Below, one piece after another: positions 25,377 to 34,549 of a DNA stretch of 64,000 bases. The stretch's first letter is position 1, and every line of letters starts with the position of its first letter. The DNA comes from CBDCBA01 sp965214125 (lineage in GTDB: Bacteria > Planctomycetota > Phycisphaerae > Tepidisphaerales > Tepidisphaeraceae): assembly GCA_965214125.1 (NCBI GenBank), contig CBDCBA010000028.1, positions 18,711 to 82,710 of the forward strand. Reading direction: 5' to 3'. The notes under the pieces were generated by a model. It saw only the letters and a program-made list of their open reading frames with translations, ran no database searches and was not told the origin of the DNA. A program made the position numbers and the translations under genes.

Positions 25377-26258
25377 CTACTCGGCGTCGATCCGGCGGTA
25401 GCGGGCCTTCATGAACATGTAGACCCCGTAGGCCGCCAACCCGAAGGCGACGATGCCGAGCACGATGCCGCCGAAGGAGCCGAGCTTGTCCATCGCCGCG
25501 TTCAAGCCGCCGGCCTCGGACGAATCCGACTGCCACGCCGCCAGCAGGATAAAGCTGGCGACGATCAGGAACACGACTCCACGCGCGGCCAACCCAAGCC
25601 GACCGCTGACGGTCGTGACCTTGCGCATCGTCTCGCTCATCTTGCCGAACATGAGTTCGTCCGACAAATCGACCTTCCACGCTTTGATGATCTGCTGGAT
25701 CGCGAAGCCCGCGATGCACAATCCGACCACTGCAACGACAATCTGACCGATCACGCCCCACTCTAGCACACTCTGCACCAGCCCCTGTGTTCCCCCCGAT
25801 CCACCACCGGACCCGCCACCCGACCCACCACCACTTGATCCACCACCCGAGCCCAGCAACGTCGTGAAGACCCAGAACGCGAGCGAAGCGTGGATGGCTG
25901 CACTAATGCCGAAGAAGATGCGTTTGGCGATCGCCTTCTTGTCGGTTCCCTCGTTTTCCGGGTCCATGATGGCCCGAAAGAGGTTCCAGAGCGCGTACCC
26001 GACGAGGCCGATGCCGACGATCCAGAGGATAACGATGCCAAAGGTGCCTTCGCCAGCAAGGGTGGCCAAGGCTCCCTTGGAGCCGGTTGTCTTGCCGTCC
26101 GAGCCGTCGAACGCCGTTCGCAACGCGAGGATACCGATCAGGATGTAGATGAAGCCTTTCGCCGCGTAACCGGCGCGGGCGAGTCCTTCGACCCAGGGGG
26201 CGGCCTTGTGTTGGGCTTGGTCTCCGGCGGATTTTGCGTTGGCTGCGGCGCTGCTCAT
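25377..26258 (-). CDS. DUF1206 family membrane protein
   Basis: The 293-aa protein consists of three two-helix repeats of the DUF1206 type, each opening with an ARxGYxAKGxxY-like motif: ARAGYAAKGFIYILIGILAL, a middle copy, and GRLGLAARGVVFLIVASFIL. A linker of about 22 residues made only of Gly and Ser (SGGGSGGGSG...) separates repeats one and two; such length polymorphism is typical of spacers, and it may be prone to slippage. The function of the family is not known. No leaderless hexamer or strong Shine-Dalgarno precedes the start. Confidence 0.88.
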   Translation of the reverse strand: MSSAAANAKSAGDQAQHKAAPWVEGLARAGYAAKGFIYILIGILALRTAFDGSDGKTTGSKGALATLAGEGTFGIVILWIVGIGLVGYALWNLFRAIMDPENEGTDKKAIAKRIFFGISAAIHASLAFWVFTTLLGSGGGSSGGGSGGGSGGGSGGTQGLVQSVLEWGVIGQIVVAVVGLCIAGFAIQQIIKAWKVDLSDELMFGKMSETMRKVTTVSGRLGLAARGVVFLIVASFILLAAWQSDSSEAGGLNAAMDKLGSFGGIVLGIVAFGLAAYGVYMFMKARYRRIDAE

Positions 26259-26292
26259 GTCGCAACGTGCTGCAAATCCGGGACCGCCGGCG

Positions 26293-27171
26293 TCAAGTCG
26301 CGTTGCCGAACGTCGCCCGCAGCTCCAGCCGCTCGCCAGCCGACACGCTCACGTCGCGCAGTTTGAGCCCCTGAACGCCGGCCATCGCGAGCACATCGCG
26401 CAGCGGCAGCGGGCGACGCTTCGCCTTATCGATCACCGGCGTCGCAAGACTGAGCAGCAGGTTCATCACCGTGCCGTCGCCGCGCAGCCGCACGTCGCGG
26501 ACGCGGCCGACGAGCTCCCCCGTCGCGTCGGCCTCGGCGACCAAATCGATCGCGAAGTCGACCACAAAGTTCGCGTTGAAGAACGCGACCTTCTTCGTGC
26601 CCGCAATCGTCCCCACGACCACGAGCGTGCGGGCGTCCGGCGACGACACGTCGGCGTCCACGCGACTGAGCGTCACGCCCCGCGCGGCCGCCTCGTTCGT
26701 GGCCTTGGTGGAGACGACGCGCAGCAGGTCGGCGCGGTCGACCCCCACGACGGCGACCGCGTCGCCCGACGCCGGGGCCATGACCGTCTCGCCGTTGACG
26801 CCGCGCCCGTAGTCGAAGCCGACATCGTGGCCGTCGACGCGCAGGTGCAGCGGCAGCCGGCCCCCGCCGGCCACGTCGGCCGTCAGCGGCTCGCCCTCGA
26901 CCACAAAGCTCGCGAACCGCGGCCCACTCGTGCGACCGCTGACGAGCGTGGGCGGCTTGAGCTCGTCCGGCAGGCCGCCCGTCGAGTCGTCGACCTCGAC
27001 CACACCGCCCGTCAGCAGCACGCGCAGCAACGATCCGCCCGGCCAGCCATCTCCATCGACCGTGACGGCCTGGTGCTCGCGCGGCAGTTCGACCCGCTTG
27101 CGCACCGAGTGCTCGAGAGCATCGCGCAGGCGGTCGAACGAATCGGGAGCGTCGCCGGGGAAGTCGAACAT
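26293..27171 (-). CDS. Hypothetical protein, beta-rich
   Basis: The 292-aa product has no signal peptide or TM helix. It alternates strands and turns throughout and carries a duplicated plan: two blocks with V-x-L-R-V-D-style strands. The layout (lipid-binding-like beta sandwich with helix LRDALEHSVRKRVEL at the N-terminus and LPLRDVLAMAGVQGLKLRDV near the C-terminus) faintly recalls DUF2993/LmeA-type proteins, but I would not assign it. It is divergent from the isomerase-like gene. Confidence 0.7.
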   Translation of the reverse strand: MFDFPGDAPDSFDRLRDALEHSVRKRVELPREHQAVTVDGDGWPGGSLLRVLLTGGVVEVDDSTGGLPDELKPPTLVSGRTSGPRFASFVVEGEPLTADVAGGGRLPLHLRVDGHDVGFDYGRGVNGETVMAPASGDAVAVVGVDRADLLRVVSTKATNEAAARGVTLSRVDADVSSPDARTLVVVGTIAGTKKVAFFNANFVVDFAIDLVAEADATGELVGRVRDVRLRGDGTVMNLLLSLATPVIDKAKRRPLPLRDVLAMAGVQGLKLRDVSVSAGERLELRATFGNAT

Positions 27172-27177
27172 CGGCCG

Positions 27178-27202
27178 AGTCTACGGCCAGCCGCGGTAGA
27201 CT
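27178..27202. promoter_or_regulatory. Mirror-image divergent -10 elements
   Basis: AGTCTA at 27178-27183 (TAGACT on the minus strand, 6 nt before ATG 27171) and TAGACT at 27197-27202 (8 nt before ATG 27211) form a near-perfect inverted pair, with 9 of 10 bases of AGTCTACGGC matching. Both divergent genes thus appear to be driven from a 39-bp gap. The symmetry could also be bound by a dimeric regulator. Confidence 0.5.
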
Positions 27203-27210
27203 TGCCGTCC

Positions 27211-27996
27211 ATGGCAACCAACACGCACATGCGGCCCGGCATCATCGGCATCGTTCGCGAGGAGACCGAGGCCGACTACTGGGGCACGATGAAGGCACTC
27301 GCCGACCTCGGCTACGAGGGCGTCGAGGCGGCGATTAGCGGGCTTGTTGATGGCGATGTTGCCGCCAACCGCCGCCGGCTCGACGACCTCGGCCTGAAGC
27401 TGCTCACCACCAGCGCCGGCCTCGACCGGCTGCGCGACAAGCTCGACGACGTCGTCCGCGAGGCTACGCAACTCGGCGTCAATCGCGTCTCCTGCTGGTG
27501 GAGCGCGTGCGACTCGAAGGAGACGATCCTCCGCGACTGCGAGGTTCTCGACGCCGCCGGCGAGCGGCTGGCAAGCGAGGGCGTTCGGCTCTGCTACCAC
27601 CACCACGACCACGAGTTCCGTCGAAGCTTCGACGGCGTGCGGGCGATGGACCTGATGATGGCCCACACCGACCCGAAGCACGTCGGCATGATTGTGGACC
27701 TCGCGTGGGTCGCGATCGGCGGGGCAGATCCGGCCGAAACCGTCCGCCTGCTGGGCGAGCGCGTCGTCTCGCTCCACGTGAAGGATGCGTCGCCCGCGGC
27801 CCGTGACGCGGAGGGTAACGTGGCGTGGACAACCGTCGGCACGGGCGATGTCGACATTGTCGGCGGCGTGCGGGCGGCGCTGGATCTAGGCGTGGAATGG
27901 GCCGTCGTTGAGCAGGACAAGCCCCGGCACCTGCGTGGTTTGGACCTGGCACGGGCGAGCCTGCTCAACCTGCGCGAACTGGGCGTTGTCGAATAG
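27211..27996 (+). CDS. Sugar phosphate isomerase/epimerase (xylose isomerase-like TIM barrel)
   Basis: The 261-aa protein has the AP-endonuclease-2 superfamily pattern: ALADLGYEGVEAA at strand/helix 1, LGLKLLTTSAG, VRLCYHHHDHEF (metal His and Glu), HVGMIVDLAWVAIGG, VVSLHVKDA, and GTGDVDIVGGVRAALDLGVEWAVVEQDKP at the C-terminus. Proteins of this kind are common in planctomycetes and act on varied sugars or inositols; the substrate cannot be read from sequence. No dehydrogenase partner is adjacent. Confidence 0.88.
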   Translation: MATNTHMRPGIIGIVREETEADYWGTMKALADLGYEGVEAAISGLVDGDVAANRRRLDDLGLKLLTTSAGLDRLRDKLDDVVREATQLGVNRVSCWWSACDSKETILRDCEVLDAAGERLASEGVRLCYHHHDHEFRRSFDGVRAMDLMMAHTDPKHVGMIVDLAWVAIGGADPAETVRLLGERVVSLHVKDASPAARDAEGNVAWTTVGTGDVDIVGGVRAALDLGVEWAVVEQDKPRHLRGLDLARASLLNLRELGVVE

Positions 27997-27999
27997 ACT
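27994..27999 (+). promoter_or_regulatory. -10 hexamer TAGACT, 6 nt before the next gene
   Basis: TAGACT-GCCGTT-ATG overlaps the stop codon of the isomerase-like gene (TAG), which supplies its first three bases. The same hexamer is used by the divergent pair about 800 bp upstream. Confidence 0.4.
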
Positions 28000-28005
28000 G
28001 CCGTT

Positions 28006-28689
28006 ATGGACTGGCAGGTGATGACGCAACAGGCATGGGACGCGCTCCGCGAGCACTGGGCCAAGGGCTTGCTGCCGGTCGTCGGGCTGCTGATCGGCTG
28101 GTGGTGGGGCCGTCGGCGGGCGCGGCGAGAGTGGAACAAAAAGCAGTTCGTCCGCCGGCTCAACGTCTCGCTCAACCTCTTCGAGCCCGACCGTCACGGC
28201 CGCGAGACGCTGCGCATCCGCACGTTGCTGGAGAAAGACGCCAAGGATGTGTTTCTCAACGATGTCGCCGTCGAACGCCTCGTCTCCGCCGCGAATAAGA
28301 CGACCAAAACCGACCCGCTCCTGCCCCTCGGCGACGACGCCTGGTTCCTGCTCAACGCCGTGCTGAATGAGGTGAGCGAACGTTTCGCCGAAGGATTCCT
28401 CAAGACCGACCTCGGCCTGCCCGTCCGCAAGGCGACGTACGTCATTGCCCTGACCTACGAGAAGGACGGGGCGATGAACACGCAGAAGCTGCGTGCGATG
28501 GTGATCCAGAAGGAGTCGCTCCGCGCCCTCCTCCCCCGCCGCGACGACGAGACCGGCCAGCCGATCCCGCCTGTCGAGCCGCAGTACGAGTCGCCCAACC
28601 ATGCAACGCGCTGGCGCACGCTGCAACAGCTCGCCAGCGCCTGGCTCGCCGAGCCGAAGCGGTTCCTGGAGATGGAGATCGCGATGTAG
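28006..28689 (+). CDS. Hypothetical membrane-anchored protein
   Basis: The 227-aa product has one N-terminal TM helix (about residues 21-35, GLLPVVGLLIGWWWG) followed by a basic stretch RRRARREW and a soluble alpha/beta domain. The domain contains NVSLNLFEPDRHGRETLRIRTLLEKDAKDVFLND and a C-terminal helix with Trp residues. I recognise no family. It begins 9 nt after the preceding stop. Confidence 0.75.
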   Translation: MDWQVMTQQAWDALREHWAKGLLPVVGLLIGWWWGRRRARREWNKKQFVRRLNVSLNLFEPDRHGRETLRIRTLLEKDAKDVFLNDVAVERLVSAANKTTKTDPLLPLGDDAWFLLNAVLNEVSERFAEGFLKTDLGLPVRKATYVIALTYEKDGAMNTQKLRAMVIQKESLRALLPRRDDETGQPIPPVEPQYESPNHATRWRTLQQLASAWLAEPKRFLEMEIAM

Positions 28690-28741
28690 GTCGCGATTCG
28701 TGAGTCGGATGGCCCGCGAAGCTTGTGCTATGGAGGAGGGT

Positions 28742-29044
28742 TCACTCGTTCGGGAAACGCAGGATCATCCCGACTGTCCACATCGGGAAGGCCACAACCG
28801 TCGTCCCGCACGCCGCAAGGATGACGAGGCCAAGCCCGATGTTCACACCTGGTCCGGGCGACTCCGACCACTTCATCACTCCGGCCAATGTCCAGACGGC
28901 AACTGGCGTAAGGAGCGAGAGCCAGATCAGCAGACGGCCCGCTCGCTGCGATGCGTTCAGAGGGGTCGCTACGTCGCCGCGCGCATATTCAACTTCGACA
29001 GGTTCCGTCCGGTGCTGAGTCGAACCGTTTATTGCTACTCCCAC
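28742..29044 (-). CDS. Small two-TM protein, uncertain
   Basis: The frame encodes 100 residues with two plausible TM helices (LLIWLSLLTPVAVWTLAGVM and VNIGLGLVILAACGTTVVAF). Its GTG start at 29044 falls inside the guaA-like remnant, so the true start is unknown and the N-terminal 25 residues may not be natural. Base composition is less GC-rich than in neighbours. It may be cargo left by the event that produced the guaA duplication. Confidence 0.45.
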   Translation of the reverse strand: MGVAINGSTQHRTEPVEVEYARGDVATPLNASQRAGRLLIWLSLLTPVAVWTLAGVMKWSESPGPGVNIGLGLVILAACGTTVVAFPMWTVGMILRFPNE

Positions 29045-29125
29045 TTGATCGTCGCCGGGGGGGGTTGCTGCTGATGTCGTATCTCACCGGACCTTGGCCG
29101 CGTACCTCATCAATCATCCGCATGC
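29037..29125 (-). pseudogene. Diverged remnant of a guaA 3' end
   Basis: The reverse strand encodes a sequence like the GuaA C-terminus: RMIDEVRGQGPVRYDISSNPP against the intact gene's RIINEVRGVGRVVYDISSKPP. After a run of eight C (five in guaA) that breaks the frame comes ATIKWE-stop (guaA: ATIEWE-stop). DNA identity is highest in the last 43 nt. It lies in the same orientation as guaA, about 350 bp downstream, so the two form a direct repeat. Confidence 0.75.
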
Positions 29126-29354
29126 TGAGCAGCGAGATCCGTCGGCAGATCATCAGTGCCAGTATCCACCTCGTGGACGCGGCGAAGCAGACGATCGAAT
29201 GCGTGCTCCCCATCTCGCACGTCCGGCCGTGCCAGCGAGACCCGCACCTCCGTGCCCACCGGTACGCCGGGCGGCTCGGAGGGATGAAGGCCTTGCCGTC
29301 GAAGCGCAGCAGGACCTCGCGAACGGCCGGCTCGGCATCGGGCTTCTTCGTCAT
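29110..29354 (-). pseudogene. Decayed antitoxin-like gene
   Basis: From ATG 29354 the frame reads VREVLLRFDGKAFIPP. After a one-base shift near 29,275 it continues EPPGVPVGTEVRVSLARPDV and ends DLPTDLAAQHADD-stop. This follows the small planctomycete/cyanobacterial proteins of the type DGKVFIPEEPVDLPxGTxVRV...DLAxQHDHYLYG, usually regarded as antitoxin-like. The expected HYLYG ending is missing because the sequence changes into the guaA remnant. No toxin partner is visible. Confidence 0.55.
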
Positions 29355-29381
29355 GCCCGCACTATACGCGAAAACGACGTC

Positions 29382-31001
<1,620 letters not shown>

Positions 31002-31007
31002 CGGGCC

Positions 31008-31013
31008 ATGCTA
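31008..31013 (-). promoter_or_regulatory. -10 hexamer TAGCAT, 6 nt before guaA
   Basis: The reverse strand reads TAGCAT-GGCCCG-ATG; leaderless geometry, no Shine-Dalgarno. Confidence 0.45.
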
Positions 31014-31128
31014 CCGGCCGATCGCGCGCGGGCGAAAGACCGCACGCCACGGCAACACGCCCTTTCCGCCCGATGCCTCGCGCGTGAACGTGAACAATGG
31101 AGTTGTTCCTCGCGCAGCGCCTCCGATT

Positions 31129-32196
31129 TCAACCGCCCGCCGGGAGCGTGTCCGATTGAGCGTCCTGGGGAGCATCGGGGTGGGCGACGTCGCCGTAGCC
31201 GTCGCTCGACTCGCTGTCGACGTAGCTCTGGTGCAGCTTCACCGGCTTGCTCGACGACTTCTTCAGCCGGATGTTGAGCATCTCGACGAGCAGCGCGAAC
31301 GCCAGCGAGAAGTAGATGTACCCCTTGGGAATCTTCTGCTCGAACGCCTCGGCCACCAGCAGCACGCCGATCAGAATCAGGAAGCTCAACGCGAGAATCT
31401 TCGTGGTCGGGTGCTTTTCGACGAAGCGACTGATCGGGCCCGCGAAGACGATCATCACGATCACCGCCACCACCACCGCGATGATCATCACCAGCAGGTA
31501 CTCGGCCAAACCGACGGCGGTGATGACGCTGTCGATGCTGAAGACCAGGTCCAGCAGCAAAATCTGCACGATGATCGCCGTAAAGCTGGCCGTGGGCTTG
31601 CCGGAGCCGTGGCTGTGGTCGTTGCCTTCTAACTTGTCGTGAATCTCGTACACCGCCTTGCCGAGCAGGAAGAGCCCGCCCAGCAGGATGATGAGGTCCT
31701 TGATCGTGATGAGCAGCGGCTCGTGCTCGCCGTCTTTTTCCTTCTTTTCAGCGACGTTGCCTTCGGCATCGAGCGTGACGGGCTCGCCGGTGACGAGCGC
31801 TCCGGCCTCGGTTTGGACGGTGGCCCGCTTGTCGTGCCCAACCTCCAACGCCTCTTGGCCGAACCAGCTTCCGACGTCGACGCCGAGCTCCGGCTTGTCG
31901 AGCGTCAGCACCCAAGCAGCGCCGAAGAGGAAGAGGATGCGCATCGCCGCCGCCAGCCCAAGGCCGACCTTCTGCGCCTTTGGCCGGTCCTTCTCCGGTA
32001 GTTTGCCGGTGAGGATTGCGATGAAGACGACGTTGTCGATGCCGAGGATGATCTCGAGCACGAGCAGCGTCAGCAGCGACACAAGGGCCGCGGTCGACCA
32101 GATGTCCGAGTCGTAGAACGTCACGGCCAGCGACGTGACCGACAGCAGTCCGTCCGGGGGCGTCAGCATCTCCAGCATGGGTGACATCATGCCCAC
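31129..32196 (-). CDS. TerC family integral membrane protein
   Basis: The 355-aa protein has about seven to eight TM helices with the TerC signatures EIILGIDNVVFIAIL near residue 50 and LDLVFSIDSVITAVGL near residue 215; the acidic residues in these helices are thought to bind metal, and some family members export manganese. Compared with TerC/YgaP-type relatives it has a soluble insertion of about 65 residues between helices 3 and 4 (GVDVGSWFGQEALEVGHDKRAT...KEKDGEHEP). The start is ambiguous among ATGs at 32196, 32190 and 32187. Confidence 0.9.
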   Translation of the reverse strand: MGMMSPMLEMLTPPDGLLSVTSLAVTFYDSDIWSTAALVSLLTLLVLEIILGIDNVVFIAILTGKLPEKDRPKAQKVGLGLAAAMRILFLFGAAWVLTLDKPELGVDVGSWFGQEALEVGHDKRATVQTEAGALVTGEPVTLDAEGNVAEKKEKDGEHEPLLITIKDLIILLGGLFLLGKAVYEIHDKLEGNDHSHGSGKPTASFTAIIVQILLLDLVFSIDSVITAVGLAEYLLVMIIAVVVAVIVMIVFAGPISRFVEKHPTTKILALSFLILIGVLLVAEAFEQKIPKGYIYFSLAFALLVEMLNIRLKKSSSKPVKLHQSYVDSESSDGYGDVAHPDAPQDAQSDTLPAGG

Positions 32197-32211
32197 CCGC
32201 CGCCGCGGCGG

Positions 32212-32745
32212 CTAGTCCTGCATTTTCTCCGCGGCCGCCTCCTTGATGACGGCCACGCCGGGGCTCATCACACGCACCGTCTTCTGCGAACCCACAATCT
32301 GCTCAATCTGCTCTTTCGTGGCGCCGGCATCCTCGGCGTAGTGGCGGGCGGTCGCCTCGTCGATCTCCTCGATCACGACCTCGCCGCGCACGAGCGCTGT
32401 CGCTCCGCCGCTGTCGGTTGGCACGAGCTGGCCCGGCGTGTCGCAGATAAGCTTCACGAACGCGCTGTCCATCCCCGGCGTGAGCGATGTCGGGTTCGCG
32501 CCCGCGGGCGACAGCTTCACCCAGCAGCCGCGCGTCTGGCAGACGCTTTGGATCGTTCCCTTGAGCAGCACCGTTTTGCCGGCGAAGGCGGCCGGGTCAG
32601 CCAGGAGTTTCTCGACAGGAATCGGTTCGCCAGCGACGTTGATTGCGTCGCCGTAGACGACCACATCGGGCTTGGGCGCCGCGTCGTCCGCGAAGGCGGG
32701 GACGGCGAGGAGCAGGGCGGCGGCAAGGGTGGCGGCTCGTAGCAT
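32212..32745 (-). CDS. Exported DUF4920-type protein
   Basis: The 177-aa product has a Sec signal peptide (about residues 1-19, cleavage after AFA). A small OB-like domain follows with VLLKGTIQSVCQTRGCWVKL, where the VC...GCW pair is the hallmark of DUF4920. The two cysteines may bind metal or form a disulfide. The C-terminal part (EDAGATKEQIEQI) is helical. It is followed by TerC and preceded by a small membrane protein on the same strand. Confidence 0.8.
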   Translation of the reverse strand: MLRAATLAAALLLAVPAFADDAAPKPDVVVYGDAINVAGEPIPVEKLLADPAAFAGKTVLLKGTIQSVCQTRGCWVKLSPAGANPTSLTPGMDSAFVKLICDTPGQLVPTDSGGATALVRGEVVIEEIDEATARHYAEDAGATKEQIEQIVGSQKTVRVMSPGVAVIKEAAAEKMQD

Positions 32746-32751
32746 GGAGCA

Positions 32752-32757
32752 ATACTA
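32752..32757 (-). promoter_or_regulatory. -10 hexamer TAGTAT, 6 nt before the DUF4920 gene
   Basis: The reverse strand reads TAGTAT-TGCTCC-ATG; TAG is also the stop of the gene upstream. Confidence 0.4.
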
Positions 32758-33018
32758 CGGCGTGACGAGGCCGAAGAACGCGCCCACGAACGTGGCGGCC
32801 GCAAACACGATGAACATCGCTCGCGCAAACCCCTGGCTGCGCAGCGCCGGGGAGACGTGCTTGCTCGACTGCCCGCTCGACTTGCCCCGCCGCCGCGCCG
32901 CCTTGCGGTGGCCCGTCTCCTTCGCCACCTGCCGCGGGTAGATCACATAGCCCAGCAACGCCGTCACCAGGGTGCCGACGAGCGCGACGCCGGCCACAAT
33001 GAAGAAGACTTCTCGCAT
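32755..33018 (-). CDS. Small membrane protein, two TM helices
   Basis: The 87-aa product has TM helices near residues 5-26 and 66-85 joined by a strongly basic loop (KETGHRKAARRRGK), which should face the cytoplasm. I recognise no family. It is packed between the secreted-protein gene and the DUF4920 gene with gaps of about 10 nt, yet each of these three genes has its own TANNNT hexamer. Confidence 0.7.
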   Translation of the reverse strand: MREVFFIVAGVALVGTLVTALLGYVIYPRQVAKETGHRKAARRRGKSSGQSSKHVSPALRSQGFARAMFIVFAAATFVGAFFGLVTP

Positions 33019-33024
33019 GCGCCC

Positions 33025-33030
33025 AGCTTA
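33025..33030 (-). promoter_or_regulatory. -10 hexamer TAAGCT, 6 nt before the small membrane gene
   Basis: The reverse strand reads TAAGCT-GGGCGC-ATG; TAA is also the stop codon of the upstream gene. Confidence 0.4.
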
Positions 33031-33843
33031 CTCGGCAGACGGCGGCGTCACCTCTTCGGTCCCCTCGGGACGTTCAAACACGCCGTCCGGGGTTTCGACG
33101 AGCGCGAGGCCGTCGATCGAGACGCGGCCGATGACGTCGCCGGTGATGCCGTCCGCCTCGGTCCAGTTGTAGAACTCCCACGTCGGGCTCAGGACCACGC
33201 CGGTCGGCTCGCCGTCCGGGCCGGGAACGTCGGTGAAGTTCTTGTAGACGATGGCGTGCGGCTCGGCTTCGGCGGCATCGACCGACTTGCCGTAGGTCAC
33301 GATGTACCCGCTGGCCACGAGTTGGTCGTCGTCATCGACGTAGAGGACGTACCAGTCGTCCGGGCTGTCGCCTACGCCTTCGCCGAACGTGAGCTTCATC
33401 CGCCGCATCGGGGCCTCGCCCGCACGCAGGGGCGCGTCGTCCATGCCTTCAAGCCGGGTCCCGCCGTCGTCGAGCTTAAAGGGCATCACTGCAAAGTAAG
33501 GCCACGTCAGCAGTTGGAATCGCGGCCGCGCAAGCGTGCCCTGTTCGTTGGCCCACGCCGTTTGGCCGTCGAAGACGGCCACGTCGCCGTCGCCCGCGTC
33601 GATGCGGACGAGCCCGCCATTGGGGTGAAACCAAATGTCCGCCGCGTCCAGCAGCGTGTTCCCGCCGAACTCGACGGTGATGGTGCCGTGCAGGACGGCG
33701 TTCGCCGGCGCGTTGGCTCGCCCGTGAACTTCCGCGACGGCGCCGGCCATCGACGGTTCGGCCTGCTCGTGGTGATCGGCACCAGCGGGCGCAACGAGGG
33801 CGGCGAGCAGCGTTGCGGCAGCAAGAAGCGAGTGCGTCGTCAT
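33028..33843 (-). CDS. Exported protein of unknown function
   Basis: The 271-aa product has a Sec signal peptide (about residues 1-22, ending PAGA). The mature domain alternates beta strands (TVEFGGNTLLDAADIWFHPNGGLVRID, VAVFDGQTAWANEQ) like outer-membrane lipoprotein carrier or DUF6503-type folds, and closes with an acidic tail. I cannot assign a function. It is the first of three tightly packed minus-strand genes. Confidence 0.75.
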   Translation of the reverse strand: MTTHSLLAAATLLAALVAPAGADHHEQAEPSMAGAVAEVHGRANAPANAVLHGTITVEFGGNTLLDAADIWFHPNGGLVRIDAGDGDVAVFDGQTAWANEQGTLARPRFQLLTWPYFAVMPFKLDDGGTRLEGMDDAPLRAGEAPMRRMKLTFGEGVGDSPDDWYVLYVDDDDQLVASGYIVTYGKSVDAAEAEPHAIVYKNFTDVPGPDGEPTGVVLSPTWEFYNWTEADGITGDVIGRVSIDGLALVETPDGVFERPEGTEEVTPPSAE

Positions 33844-33850
33844 CCGCGCC

Positions 33851-33856
33851 AGCGTA
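33851..33856 (-). promoter_or_regulatory. -10 hexamer TACGCT, 7 nt before the exported protein
   Basis: The reverse strand reads TACGCT-GGCGCGG-ATG, with no Shine-Dalgarno. Confidence 0.45.
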
Positions 33857-33932
33857 TCGACCGCGATCGAAAGAGCCAGTGCGACGTGTTATTTGAGCGG
33901 CTTGCACACCGCTTGCTCGCGTCGGTTCGGTG

Positions 33933-33997
33933 TTAGCCGCCCCGCCTTGCGGGGCGCTCGTCGCCCATCCACGCGCCCCGCGAGGCGGGGCGGCTAA
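33933..33997. repeat. Double-hairpin inverted repeat
   Basis: Two 24-nt arms starting TTAGCCGCCCCGCC match at 23 of 24 positions across a 17-nt spacer. Each arm also contains its own small hairpin (CCCCGCCTTGCGGGG), so the element can fold as one long stem or two short ones. It lies downstream of the response regulator gene and could terminate it. Confidence 0.75.
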
Positions 33998-34035
33998 GGA
34001 GCATGCGCATGATCCATCGCGTTTTCGATAACTGT

Positions 34036-34437
34036 CTACGTCCCGTCGTTCACGGGCAGATCGCCCGCGATCATCATGGCGAGAATGCCGAGCAACTGGT
34101 CGTAGTCCGCCGGCTTCTGGAAGAGGGGCGGGAGCGTGTCGGTGCCGGTGCGGATCATCTCCTGCTGGATTTCATCCGGCGGAAGCCCGCTGAGCAAAAT
34201 GCACGGCATGCCGCGCCGGTGCTCGCGGATGTAGGCGAGGGTTTCGAAGCCGTCATGCTCGGGCATGTGCAGGTCGAGCACGAGGGCGTTCACGGCCACG
34301 CTCTTCATCCGCTCAATGGCCTCCAGGCCGTCGGCGGCGGTTTCGACGTGGTAGCCCTCGCGGGCGAGAAGCTCGCCCAAAGCCTCTCGGGCGGTCTTGG
34401 AATCGTCCGCAACAAGCACGATCGAGCGGTCCGCCAT
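34036..34437 (-). CDS. Single-domain response regulator
   Basis: The 133-aa protein is a receiver domain only: acidic pair in VADDSK, phospho-acceptor Asp in LVLDLHMPEHDG, Thr/Ser in ILLSG and Lys in FQKP. It has no output domain, so it probably acts by protein contact, as CheY or Spo0F do. No histidine kinase is adjacent. ATG 34437 begins the domain and is preceded by TAAGCT-N7; the longer frame overlaps the divergent rnr upstream region. Confidence 0.92.
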   Translation of the reverse strand: MADRSIVLVADDSKTAREALGELLAREGYHVETAADGLEAIERMKSVAVNALVLDLHMPEHDGFETLAYIREHRRGMPCILLSGLPPDEIQQEMIRTGTDTLPPLFQKPADYDQLLGILAMMIAGDLPVNDGT

Positions 34438-34444
34438 GCCGGTA

Positions 34445-34450
34445 AGCTTA
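34445..34450 (-). promoter_or_regulatory. -10 hexamer TAAGCT, 7 nt before the response regulator
   Basis: The reverse strand reads TAAGCT-TACCGGC-ATG, inside the palindrome GGTAAGCTTACC, which could double as an operator. Confidence 0.45.
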
Positions 34451-34537
34451 CCGCTGACACCGCGTTGCGCCACCCACAGATTTTCCCCAGCTTGACGCGA
34501 CACCAACTTGGTCGGTGCGATGGGCGGGCGCGGCGCG

Positions 34538-34543
34538 TACAAA
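34538..34543 (+). promoter_or_regulatory. Variant -10 TACAAA, 6 nt before rnr
   Basis: TACAAA-TACCGT-ATG has the leaderless spacing with A in place of the final T. Confidence 0.3.
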
Positions 34544-34549
34544 TACCGT

